Assembly (NCBI RefSeq): GCF_000224145.3 | Contig: NC_020179.2 | Span: forward strand, 3,003,885 to 3,067,884 | DNA length: 64,000 nt | Direction: 5' to 3' | Origin: Ciona intestinalis | Taxonomy: Eukaryota; Chordata; Ascidiacea; Phlebobranchia; Cionidae | Shown here: positions 1 to 10,903 of the stretch, piece after piece | How the letters are laid out: each line of letters begins with the position of its first letter | How positions within the stretch are numbered: the stretch's first letter is position 1 | Position numbers and translations under genes: made by a program | The notes under the pieces: generated by a model | The model's input: the letters and a program-made list of their open reading frames with translations, nothing else | The model's database searches: none | What the model was told of the DNA's origin: nothing

Positions 1-283
1 GAAAGTAAATACGATGACTAATCCTCAAGCTGAAGAATGTCTGGCGTATGAATCATTGCGCTTGTGACATAATGATGTAATACTAAGTGAAGATTTATCA
101 GCAAAGCGAGGATAAGCCGTATAATTGGCGAAAACGTTTTGTAAAATTCTCAAAATTTTCGAAATATCTCATTCCACGTGGAACTTAATACTTTATATTT
201 AATTCACAGGTGTTTAAGCCCTGAAGCGAAAAGATGTGAAAACACGATTACGTCAACTGCTTTTAAATACAAAATAAAAGATG

Positions 284-305
284 TGGAGGTGCCGGGCATC
301 GATCC

Positions 306-340
<35 letters not shown>

Positions 341-356
341 TCTGAGCTACACCCCC
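284..356 (-). tRNA. tRNA-Ala(AGC): tRNA-Ala (anticodon AGC)
   Basis: Read on the minus strand this is a complete 73-nt cloverleaf. The 5' acceptor strand GGGGGTG pairs with CACCTCC before discriminator A (one G-T pair). The D arm is GCTC..GAGC, and the anticodon stem CGCGC/GCGCG closes loop TTAGCAT, giving anticodon AGC. The T arm carries the GATCGAT loop. There is no intron. The internal promoter boxes are intact, so it is probably a functional nuclear gene rather than a SINE head. Confidence 0.95.
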
Positions 357-1735
357 GACGACGATCAACTGCTCCAAAGTATGGTAGTCAATATAACTTT
401 AAGCGGTAAGTTTAACACCTAACTAGTAAATTTAGCACTTATTTATTTATTCGTTTACATTGTTGGAATACTATTGATTGATAACAAAGAGTGATGTTTT
501 ATAAAAAGTTTATACGACTTTTTCGGGACATCATATTTACTGCAGTTGCGCAAAAAGTACGAAAAAACTTGAAAATTTAGAACTATTTATGGAAAGCACA
601 AGTAATCACTTTCATTGCTTGTTTTCTGAGGGATTGGTTAGGATGAGTTGAGCGCATAAACTCGTACGACCTTAGTGGCGACCCCAGATTACACCAGATC
701 GAAAGCAATTACAGCCCAGGCCTTATGCTAAGCCAACAGAGTTTAGAAACAGCAGCTGTCGTATGCAGGTGTTTTTAGTCTCGGAGGAAACAAATAAAGA
801 TTGCATAAAACCGAAATATATAGCTGCACACCTGCAGCAATTTGAGTATCAAAAACAATGAACAACTGGAAAGAATAAGTATATAGGCGCTGTATACTTG
901 TTTTGTTTTCCTGTTTCACCACTTCAAAGTGCCAATAAATGAAGCTTTAAATTTAAAGCAAATAAACTCAGCAGTGGTTTACCGGGCTTGTGTATTGATC
1001 TATCTATTGATTTTGTGTCTTGTTGGACGTTTTTCGCTCTCTGGTCGATACAAGTGACGTCATTTTAAAGGCAACTGATTCGCTGTGAATGATGTAATAC
1101 TCGAGGGTCCGAAAACCATCAACTCGTTTTTCGCGGCGAGTGCGGTCGGCGGTATTCGAACTCCCAACCCTCGATCGATAAGAGAAGAGCTTTAGATTGG
1201 AAAACAACAAAAACTGGATTTTGTTTTGAATCGAAATATTGCCATAAAAAGTATGATATCTGTCGCAGACATAGATGACGTAATCCTGATAAATATGGAC
1301 CTGTTTTGCTCGCTTTTTTTATGGAAAGTGCAACGTTAACTATTGGTAGGCTTACTACAAGACGTAATTTTGGGAGGGTAAGTTTGAAAATTCGCTATCT
1401 ACGAAGTTGCGGTTTTATACACCCCAAAATCCAGATACGTTTTATACAAGCTTTTAAAAATAGAGCTCATTTCACCACCCGTCGACATTCTGGATCTACT
1501 AAAGTATCCGCTAGTCGTCACTTTAGAGCAATACGTGCTCCAAACGAGATCAAATGAACCACAAACAGATTTAGAAGTGGTTTATTTCACTCAAACATCT
1601 CCTACATAAATTTGGTGTTCGTTTATTTATTTTTCTCATGTAATCAATCAAAGCGAGGTACACAACAGTTGTACAGTACTGGCCCATGGTATACAAATTA
1701 TGTCATGGCATACCAAGAATAAAAAAGATTGTTAT
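357..1735. other. gene-free stretch
   Basis: AT-rich DNA between the tRNA and the 7TM gene. Short open frames at 1004-1210 (minus) and 1306-1557 (plus) have no recognisable protein character or splice context. A weak tRNA B-box-like word lies near 1150 on the minus strand, without a cloverleaf. I see nothing else. Confidence 0.5.
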
Positions 1736-2899
1736 TTACACAGTTTTTTCAACGTCAGCATTGGGAGTTTTTTTACCGAGAAACCGCTGCCTCCAATCAG
1801 TGAATGAGTATATAGCAGACACGATGCCTACAAACGCGTTTGCATCGTACGCGAGCGCTACGAAAATGATCGGTTGCTTTTCTAACAGAAACGTGGCCAC
1901 GATTGCTCCGATATCGCTCACGGTGACCAACGCTATTGCAATCAAGGTTCTTCTGATCAAAGACTTTACCTGTTCGACGCTGTTGCACTTTTTGGCTCCT
2001 GGATGTGCTGGTCTTATTGATGTAGATGTCAGTTTTGGTCTTCTGTGGCTTGGGAGCTTTTTCAGGAGAGGGTAAAGTAAAAGGACCGCAAACGCTGGTT
2101 GGAATACTATAGTAAAAATTAAACCCGCGAGCGATCTGGCTGATTGTGAAACTTCTCCACTGTCGGCGAAAATACACCCGTCTGGACTATGCCTGACTTT
2201 AATGGTGACGAAGTTAAGCACGAAAAGGCTGCCGAAGAGAGTTAACATCACACCAAGAAGGATCCTACCGCCGTAAACGCGGATATTTCTGTGTGGCAAA
2301 TGTCTAAGAGCTGAGTGAGACTGCACGATGTATTGACGAAGCCATAGGATTATGTATATGAAGAACAATGAGCCACCGTATCCACATATCGAGGTAATGC
2401 TGAAAAGTGTGCAGGCAATCGAGCTCTTTGTACCCCAGAAGAGATCGATTTGATTGACCAGGACTTTCAGCACGGCGCATAAGGTGCAAAGAATCGTGAA
2501 GTACCTCAACCTGGAAAAGCAACGTTGTGTATATGTGCAAATAAAATCCACATAAATCAGTTGCCACTAAAACAGATTTTATTGCGTCGAAATTACAAAC
2601 GTTTATGCAGAGTATGGCAAGGGAAAACATGAAACATACCATTTTTGATTGCGTCTAGTTTTCTTAGCTTTCCGACGGTCAGATCGTACAGATTGTTGCA
2701 CTATCGAATTATCTCCGCTGACCGTCGCTACACCCTGGTCCACCGACTGCGTTCGCATACGAATCTCATAAACCAGAAGGCAGATCAAAACATAGCAGCA
2801 AGCCACTGAGAAAATGCAGGATGTAAGTTCGCATGCGATCCATTGTAAACTGCTAAATTCCCGGTAAGTTACGTTGGCCGCACTTTTGTTTTGGCTCAT
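1736..2899 (-). CDS. orphan seven-transmembrane protein, 2 exons
   Basis: Exon 1 is 2899-2640 and exon 2 is 2510-1736, joined in phase across a GTATGT donor and a TTTTCCAG acceptor, giving about 344 aa. The N-terminus has a likely glycosylation site (NVT, about residue 9) and no signal peptide. Hydrophobic segments begin near residues 20, 90, 118, 160, 197, 247 and 275, so there are seven. A long basic, Ser-rich loop lies between helices 1 and 2. A WLRQ motif follows helix 3, where rhodopsin-type receptors have DRY. The topology suggests a GPCR-like receptor of the plasma membrane, but no ligand class is recognisable and NPxxY is absent from helix 7. The plus-strand open frame over the same DNA is a shadow. 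Start: ATG at 2899, the first in frame with the first helix. Confident that it is coding; family unknown. Confidence 0.8.
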
Positions 2900-4498
2900 C
2901 GTGTTTCCGCTTCTGAATCAGTGATAGGTTAGTCGAATCTCCGTTACATTCCTAACAACAATCTTAAAAAATAAACAGATATCGTTATACTTCTGACAGT
3001 ACAATCAGACTCTAAAAAATCCGTTACATTTATAACATAAACGAAAAACACAAATTCTTAACAATTATTACGGTATAATCTAAAAAATCAAATACCGTTA
3101 CATTTGATTTCTAACAGTAAACCAAAATCTGCAAAAATGAAAAATTGTTTCTAAATTCCTCTGCAAAAAACTGCAAAAAATTAGAAATTGTTTCTAAATT
3201 CCTTTAAAAAAATCGCCTGCAACCTTTCAAAGCAACTGCTTTTCGCAACGTTTGTATCCACATACACCATGAATTTTAAGACATATTAACATACACAATT
3301 CGCAACATTCATATCCAACACACGGCTATTTTAAACATCTGCGTATTTATACATGTAAAATGGAGATGCATGTATCCAACGTTCTTACTGAAAATGGTCG
3401 GTTTATTTTTAGCTGCATGCAAAATGCAAACAAGCGGCATATAGTGGCGACCTGAATCAAGCATTGTAAAACCTATTGATCTGTCATCAAATATCACTCG
3501 TCTTTCCCCTTGAAGATAAACAATGCGGTATCTTAACCCAGGCATACGTATAGCTATATGCAAGATACCAACATATGATTCATGAACAGTAACAACGAAA
3601 CCAGCTATATATACAGTCATGCTGTGTTTCTGTACTATACTCTACAATTAATGTTTCTTAAATTCAATACAGTATATAGGCCACGTTTTGTTCCTCTTTT
3701 TCCTATAGTCAGCTTAACCATCCTTTTGCATTAGAGGCCTTCTTTGTACCTCAATATAATAAGCTCCATTTGCCAGCACATAAAACCACACGCTTAACCG
3801 TGATTTACATTTTACTGCGTTTTTCTTCGAATAAGTGCGGTTTGTTGCAGCATTAACGCCGAAGCATTTTAGCATAGATACCTTACAGGTATCAGGATAT
3901 CAAATTTGTGTTCACAAACAAACAGAGTCACTGAACCGAAACAAAAATATGACGTCATATTAAAACAATTAAAGAGATGACTATCCATGTAAGGTATCTA
4001 TGATTTTAGACGCTGACTCTATTTTGCATATTCTCACAGCCAATAGTGGCTGTGCAAGGTATAGCTTATTTACACGATAATTACCCTTTGCTTGCTTGCT
4101 AATTACATTACACCAACATTGCCCCTACAATCTGCGTGCACGTAACCTGTTTTTGATGCAATTTGGCGGAAGATCGTTACGAAATTCTCATTGTAAATTA
4201 GGAACTGACGCGCCTATACTTGCTAACTATATGACAATTTAGTCCACTAGGCTGAGTAATGATACAGCATGCTAACCTCGCTACGTAATATTGATACAAG
4301 AAAAACCACTCATTAAAAATAACCGGTAATTCATCACATTATAAAATACAAAACATACAAAACTATTTTAAACCTAATTTCATTACTAATACCTTTACAA
4401 AGACCTACAAATATAAAGCATATATGAGCTACTCGATAGATTGGTTATACCAGTTACAGGCTTACGTTTAATTTGTTTTTTTTTACGGTCAGATGGAA
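2900..4498. other. gene-free stretch
   Basis: Intergenic DNA between the 7TM gene and the first sulfotransferase. It holds a small inverted-repeat element (3866-4008) and the word CCGTTACATT several times between 2940 and 3110. The open frame 3309-3620 (minus) lacks protein character. Nothing else seen. Confidence 0.5.
3866..4008. mobile_element. short inverted-repeat element (MITE-like)
   Basis: The 15-bp word CATAGATACCTTACA appears near 3873 and as its reverse complement near 3988-4002, with matching A/T-rich flanks. The unit is about 143 bp with no coding capacity. It is a single copy here, so the family is not established. Confidence 0.45.
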
Positions 4499-6429
4499 TC
4501 AACATATCCATTCTGGTTTTCTATATCCAAACATTTCGAAATCCCGCCGTCTGTTTTCATAGAGTCTGTTCGCCAACTCTTTCGGGATCGTTTCAAAATA
4601 TTCCATGGTTTTGTTGCTTTTTGTAGAACGACCGATTTGATTTTTAAAAAAATCTTTGCTGTGTTCGGCAGTTAGGTTCAGCAGTGACGTCACGTAACGT
4701 ACGTCATTTTCCAGTGTGTCCATCTTCATTATGACGTCATAACCATGCGCACAAGGCTCACAAAGCTGCACATAATCCGCCCAGTGGCCGTCCATTGGTC
4801 TTTCTTTTGTTGTTAGCAAATAATTAAGAAAATCTTCAAACGTTGCGTGTTTAGGTTCGGTAGCGTTGCGTTTGCTCACATCCGATCTAAGGTGACGATA
4901 TTCTTTATTCAGTTGAGGTGATAGTTCCTTGTAGTAACCCCCAAACCCAACTCCCGACGGAATAAGCTTGTTCGTATATCCTGACACAAATCTTTCAAAT
5001 GGATGTCGTACAAGAATGATCTGTGATTCAAACATTAATTAAACTTAGGAAACGTTTTAAACCGAAGGAGGTAAAAAAAGTCTATATTACTTTATGCCCG
5101 AAAGCAGAAGTAACATAATTTCGGCATTTCTTTTTAGGTTTCCGCTTGTTTTAAATTCTCTTGTTACAATTGAAATGCAGCCTATATGTAGTAGGGTGGT
5201 GGAAGATGTGACACCTTTTTATTCTATTTTCTTGTCCCATTTGGTAGTAAACGAAAAACAGTCAAAGAATTATAAAAAAACGTATCCTCACGACTCCTAT
5301 AGACTGTTGTTAATTGTTTAAAACACGATCAGGATATTTGGATATTCAGTGCTAAAGGTGTCCCATCTCCCCCCACCCTACTATATGATAAGACACAGAA
5401 AAAAACTTGTTTATATACAGTCGATCAAATCTTTAAGATGTTATATTGTGACTTGTAATTTTCGTATCAAACCTTAGTATAGGCATTCCACATTGCAGTT
5501 TTTTCCTCATTGTCAGTTATTGAGCTAAAACGAATTTTCGCCGATGCGTCCATCATCCCTCGGAAGTTTAAACTTTCCCAAGCCACACCATTCATTTTTA
5601 ATATAGAATGCATCATTGTTGTACTCCCACTCTTATATATGTCGCATGCTGCAAGCTATGAAGTAAAGTGATTAAAAATGAGCCAGCTTTTTGTCAGAAA
5701 ATGACATGTGAAAATGCACTAAGTTGTAATAGCAGTGTTAAAGTATGTAAATACCCTTGGCAAAACTATTGCTCTGATCAAGTGTCGTTTTCATATTTAC
5801 AGATCCGTCTTTGGGTTTAGCAGCCACGTTTTTATTTGACACCATTTACCAATGCCGTGTTTATTTCTTAACAAATGTTGTTTGGCTGCTCTCTCTTCGC
5901 TCTTTTATTATAGGTCTGAACTTGGTTTTTGTATTCGAAGAGATGAAACAGGTTATGCTCACCTGATATCGTTTCGAAAAGAAAGCCCTTTGAAAATGTG
6001 TGGTCCCCGTGCCCTTGCAGTTTTTCTCTAGGTTTGTGCAAGCTCTTTGTAATGTTTCTTTACGTTCTTTTTGTATGGATTTCATCAGAGACATAAATTC
6101 TTGCGACTCTTGTACTTGTGAGTCCTGTACTTGTGGTGGCTCAGTCATGGCAACGGTTGTAAGAGGAGTTGTGTCTCTTAGGTTTGCTCGTTTAAGAAAC
6201 TATTTAAATAATTTATGAAACCCATGACGTTTTAAAATATGAATAATAAATAAATTTGAGTAAACTTAAGATTTGTAAAATCTAAGCTTTAGCTTATAAC
6301 TATTAATTTTAAGTTTAAAATGAAATGCAAACTTACCAAAACTTGTGATAAGCAAGGAAAATAAGACGCGAATGCGCCCACCATGAAACCGAAACAAAAC
6401 ATGAACATGCTCTTTTGTTTGAAACTCAT
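4499..6429 (-). CDS. carbohydrate sulfotransferase (HNK-1ST/CHST type), copy A
   Basis: Type II Golgi enzyme predicted to move sulfate from PAPS to a glycan. Exons (minus): 6429-6337 (93 nt), 6199-5963 (237), 5655-5473 (183), 5020-4499 (522 with stop). All introns are phase 0 and the product is 344 aa. Exon 1 is one signal-anchor helix after a short basic tail. Exon 2 is a stem region ending in a segment with ERKETL and Cys. Exon 3 carries the 5'-phosphosulfate-binding loop, IYKSGSTTM. Exon 4 opens with the 3'-phosphate-binding motif ILVRHPFERFVSGY, then the family signature HW....LCEPC..GYD and a ..KMDTLE.D..Y segment. Two NxT/S sites follow. Length is in the usual range for the family. An M1 MITE sits in intron 3. 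The acceptor donating glycan cannot be told. Its last exon is almost identical to that of copy B (10904-14290), unlike the other three. Confidence 0.9.
5189..5383 (-). mobile_element. M1 MITE, full length (family description)
   Basis: This entry defines the family. M1 is about 195 bp, with imperfect inverted ends TAGTAGGGTGGGGGAAGATG and its complement, flanked by TA. The asymmetric core holds TTTTAAACAATTAACAACGG, used here to set orientation, and TTTGTTTACTACCAAATGGG. It has no coding capacity. The TA target duplication suggests mobilisation by a Tc1/mariner-like transposase, which is an inference. Published Ciona work describes a MITE called Cimi-1; whether this is the same family needs a sequence comparison. 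This copy is in intron 3 of sulfotransferase A. Confidence 0.9.
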
Positions 6430-6677
6430 TTTTAAACGTTTCTGCAAACTATTGAACCTGTGGACGTATAATACAGGAAATAATAAATAAAGCTTGTATA
6501 ATTCTTATTTCTTTCTAGTTTGGTTAACCTGATCTTCACTACTGTACCCGAAGAAATAAATAACAATTCTGTTATGTTAATAATGCGAGGAGAAAAAACG
6601 GATTTTGCGACTTTTTGAACAGCCCTTATTTTTGTTAAAAAAAGAAAAAAAACATCAAAATATTTTTCTTAAACCGT

Positions 6678-7540
6678 AGCAGCGTATAGTTCATTGTCTT
6701 GATGTTTAGGTCCAGGTTTTGAAAGCTGTTTTGTTTCGGTTGACCAGTCTCAAAAGTGGGCAACTTTTATTGACCAGTCTTAAAAGTGAACAGTATACTA
6801 CAAATATGTTTTATGCGAAGTCTTACTGGAACAGAATATATAGTGTTCAATCTATTTTGCAAGCATTTTCCTTCGACTAAACAATGTTTAAACCATTTAG
6901 CTTTATAAAACTCATAAAACAACTGTCTCTGTTGAATTGGTAATAAAACAAAGTACTTAATAAAACTACGACTATATCGTATAACTGGAAACATATTTTA
7001 TAGCACATTTTTACGATCCTAATTTTAATGCTATAAAACGTCTAAATCTACTGAATGTAAAATAAAATTAATATCCATAGTTTGCTTTGCATTTTTATAC
7101 TGCATTGTATATACAAATTATACAGCATATAGTCTTCATTTAAAATCGGTCTATTCTTCTTATGCATATAAGATTCATTAAGCAGTCTTATACACCTTAA
7201 GTACTTTTAGTCATGCTGTGTTACCCTGGCGAATTTTAAGAGAATTCTTTTGGGTACGGTTGGACACGGGTTAGTAACCTTAATCAAATTACCGTTTGAA
7301 AAAGGAACTTAACTTTTTTTTAAGAGTATCCTGACGCGAGTGTGGATGCCCACGGCCCATTGACTATAACGTGTACAATAACATACATCTAATGAATGGC
7401 CAGTCAAAAGCGCCTTAATAAATAGAGGATACAAGCGAAAACGTATACTGTATATACAGTGCAAAAAATAGTACACTAGGCTAAAATGTTTTCGTTATCT
7501 TTTCTCGTCAAATTTGGCAGTAGCAAAATACTTATATTTA
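6678..7540. repeat. tandem duplication, unit A
   Basis: First unit of a non-coding tandem duplication. Matching landmarks in unit B (7632-8678) occur in the same order: AGCAGCGTATAGTTCATTG, the AAATCGGTCT block, CATGCTGTGTTACCCTGG, and CAAAATACTTATATTT at the end. The identical 75-aa open frames in the two units are by-products of the duplication. Confidence 0.85.
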
Positions 7541-7631
7541 CATTTTAATAATGTGCAAAATGCGCACATTTCTTTCTATAACCAAAAGTATATAAAAAAC
7601 ACATACGATGCCATAATGCTATGAGAATAAA

Positions 7632-8678
7632 AGCAGCGTATAGTTCATTGTCTTGATGTTTAGGTCCAGGTTTTGAAAAGTGTTTTGTTTCGGTTGACCA
7701 GTCTTAAAAGTGAACAGTATACTACAAATATGTTTTATGCAAAGTCTTACTGGAACAGAATATATAGTGTTCAATCTATTTTGCAAGCATTTTCCTTCGA
7801 CTAAACAATGTTTAAACCATTTAGCTTTATAAAACTCATAAAACAACTGTCTCTGTTGAATTGGTAATAAAACAAAGTACTTAATAAAACTACAAATATA
7901 TCGTATAACTGGAAACTAATCCATCAATTGCAAATTTAATACAAGCTACAATGAATCTTCTAAGTTGGTTTATAATCCAATAATTTATACAATTTGCGTT
8001 CGAAATACGTTCAACAGTTACTAAAACAAGACTTGCAACGAGGACATAATCCCATACACCCTTCTCACAAGACAAACAGTCTCTCTATGTATATTCTTGG
8101 TCCTCGTGAAATATTTCTTAGTATAATATATTTTAACGATATTAATTTTGATGCTATAAAACGTATAAACCAACTAAATGTAAAATAAAATTAATATCTG
8201 TAGTTTGCTTTGCATTTTTAAACTCCAATATTAATATACAAACTATAGTTTACAGCATAGTCTTGATTTAAAATCGGTCTTTTCTTCTCATGCATATAAG
8301 ATTCATTAAGCAGTCTTATATACCTTAAGTACTTTTAGCCATGCTGTGTTACCCTGGCCAATTTTAAGAGAAGTCTTTTGGGGGGACGACTGGACATCAC
8401 AGGCTAGTAAAATGAATCAAATTACCGTTTAATAAAGGAACTTAAATTTTTCTTAAAACGTAACCTGACGCGAGTGTGGGTGCCAACAGCCCATCGACCA
8501 ACGTGTATACAACAGCAGAAATCTAATGAATGACCAGTCAACTGTGCCTTTATAAATAGAGTACATGCGAAAACTTGTACTGTATAGTGCAAAAAAATAG
8601 TAGACTAGGCTGAAATGGTACAGGTTTTTCGTTTTCTTTTCCCGTCAAATTTGGCCCTAGCAAAATACTTATATTTGC
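7632..8678. repeat. tandem duplication, unit B with extra block
   Basis: Second unit. It matches unit A but carries roughly 190 bp without counterpart (about 7917-8110), so either B gained an insert or A lost it. Divergence is moderate, with many single-base changes and small indels, implying an older event than the sulfotransferase exon homogenisation next door. Confidence 0.8.
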
Positions 8679-8697
8679 GTATCTTTTAGTTTTAAAA

Positions 8698-8775
8698 GAT
8701 TGCTGTTAATTGTGAAAAACATGATTAGGAAATACGGGATATTGTTTATTGACAGTAACCCATCTTACCCAACAC
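8698..8775 (-). mobile_element. M1 MITE fragment
   Basis: Only the core word GTTAATTGTG.AAAACA and the right-hand end (CCCATCTTACCCAACAC) remain. Confidence 0.5.
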
Positions 8776-8779
8776 ACTT

Positions 8780-10188
8780 GAGACATTTATATACCAACTT
8801 TATTTGGTCACAGTTGACATCATTACACGTATGTCGATTAATTTAATTTGGGAAAACTTTAAAACATAAATGTTTTGTTAGGATGAAAATAATGTTTTGA
8901 TTTTGGCAAATGGCTGTTGTGTATGGATTCGTGGTATTTTAAAATTCGATAACTGCGTCCAAACTTTCCGCATTTAGTTACATCAGTAATATCCTGAATA
9001 AGAATCAACATATAGCCTAGGCTATGTGTTGAATTGTAAACCTTTCAAACTAGTAAACCTTGTCTTCGCTTAAAAACGTGATGGCGAAAGCTAATGACGA
9101 AGAACAAAAAGTTCAAAGACATTTTAAATAAAGTTGGATATACGTAACACTATAGGCCTATAATACCCTTTTTGCATGGTCACTTTTATGCGCGTAAGTA
9201 GTCGCATATTTACTCGCAAAAACAAAGTTAACACGCATAACGTCATAAGCGTGTCATCTGTTGTGAAGGTTGGTTGTTACCCGCATTATGCGAGTAATGA
9301 AAAGTTTGGTGGAATTACAGTTTCACTTTTAAGAGCTTAATCTTTTTCGGGTATTATTTTTACAGTTTTAAGTTGGTAATAGCACCATAAAGTATAAAAA
9401 CTTATTTTATATACCAAGTTTAACAATATTGCGCTTAAGTAAGCTAACTCAATGTTGATACGCGCATAAACAAATGACATGCAAAATAACGCGGTTAGCG
9501 AGTTATCATATGACGAGTTAATGCGGATCGTTATTCGCATTAACTTTTTACCATTGAAAAAGGGTATAAGAAAATTACTATAATAGCCTCATATATTTTG
9601 CTTGACCCTGTTATAACGACGAAATGGCACACAAAACAATTTATCAAAACAGGTTGGCTGCGGGCAACTAAACACAGTTTTAAAATATAACATCTCATAC
9701 CAAACATTAATTGTAACTAAATTCCATAAATCTGGGGCCTCATCTATAGTGCTCAAAAGAAGTTGGACCATTCTCGTAACGAAATATCACTCAGATTCAA
9801 GTGCTACGAAATACTCAACTGACAAACATAAATTCCAAACAACTTTTTTCTTTTAGCTACACATTAACCATCATGTAGTTGTTTATTCATATAGTAACCT
9901 CAGGAAAATTTCTTCGAATTTCCGCTGACTATAGAAAGCAAACACTACTGACATAATAGAACATTTTACTTTTGCACATTCCCACTATACGAATGATCAC
10001 AAGATCATACAAGAAGGCTTTGTTTACACGCTATATGCGCCTTGTGCTTAATTTCTAAGTATATGATAATACCACGACTGCATCAACGGAGTCTGCATCC
10101 TGGTTTTATCGTCCTGTTAGTCATTCTCGGAAGTATAAGATTACAAATCTTTCATTGAACGTGATGAGCTGACGCATTTGTAGTATAT
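8780..10188. other. gene-free stretch
   Basis: Intergenic DNA between the two sulfotransferase genes. Apart from the palindromic element at 9168-9567 I see no gene or repeat. Confidence 0.5.
9168..9567. mobile_element. palindromic MITE-like element, ATACCCTTTTT ends
   Basis: The left end ATACCCTTTTTGCATGGT is matched by ACCATTGAAAAAGGGTAT at the right. Inside, GCGCGTAA/TTAATGCG-type words recur on both strands, so about 400 bp can fold on itself. Flanking TA may be the target duplication. It has no coding capacity and only one copy is in the window. Confidence 0.55.
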
Positions 10189-10380
10189 TACCGTGGGGGG
10201 AAGATGGGACAGCTTTAGCGCGTAACATCTAAATTTCCTTATCCTGGTTTGTTTTAAACAATTAACAACGGTCTATGAGAGCCGTTAGGATACGGTTTTA
10301 TAACTTTGAATGTTCTTTGTTTACTACCAAATCGGACGAGAAAATAGAAAGAAAAGGTGTTCCATTTCACCCACCCTATA
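10189..10380 (+). mobile_element. M1 MITE
   Basis: Near full length. The left end is decayed (ACCGTGGGGGGAAGATGGGAC) and the right end CCCACCCTATA is clear. Lies 520 bp downstream of the 3' end of sulfotransferase B. Confidence 0.85.
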
Positions 10381-10903
10381 TTTATAGACCTCAAACCAAA
10401 TTGATTTACTTTGGCTTAGACATCATGCTACAATAGCAATACATTATAGTGAAGTACCAGTCCAATAAGCCATTATTCTAATCTAAATCATGCATTTTCT
10501 TTCTGCCAAACAGGAATAGTCCTGTTTTGACGCGGTATTAAAAACAGGTCACAAAATATTCACACTATTAACTACACATGCTACAATGCTTATTGTATAA
10601 GATTGTAACCTAAATTATTACATAATTCAATATTAAACAAACTGTCGCACAACGTTGGATAAACATCAATCAAAATTTGGTAAAACTCGTGGGCGCGTAT
10701 GTTGTGGACAGTACGCCATCATACCCAAATTTATTGAGCAAATATCCTGGTTTAATCTATTTATATATAGAACAGGATGCCATGCCCGCACGCATTGAGT
10801 GCCACAAAAAAACAACTCATTCCTTCGAGGCGGACAATTTAAGCCAAATGACATGAGTTCGTTAAAACACCTTTACTTGAATTAGTTTCATATACGGATG
10901 AAA
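10381..10903. other. gene-free stretch
   Basis: AT-rich DNA between an M1 copy and the stop codon of sulfotransferase B. It probably contains that gene's 3' untranslated region. Nothing else recognised. Confidence 0.4.

Noticed and set aside
1128-1165. tRNA B-box-like word on the minus strand
   Set aside because: The sequence around it does not fold into a cloverleaf; T stem does not pair.
1686-2177. Open frames on plus and alternative minus frames over the 7TM gene (up to 129 aa)
   Set aside because: They overlap a spliced frame with seven hydrophobic helices and have no protein character of their own.
3309-3620. 103-aa open frame, minus strand
   Set aside because: No recognisable motif, no convincing splice context and AT-driven composition.
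6767-7846. Nearly identical 75-aa open frames in the two units
   Set aside because: Explained by the tandem duplication; no sign of coding selection or family similarity.
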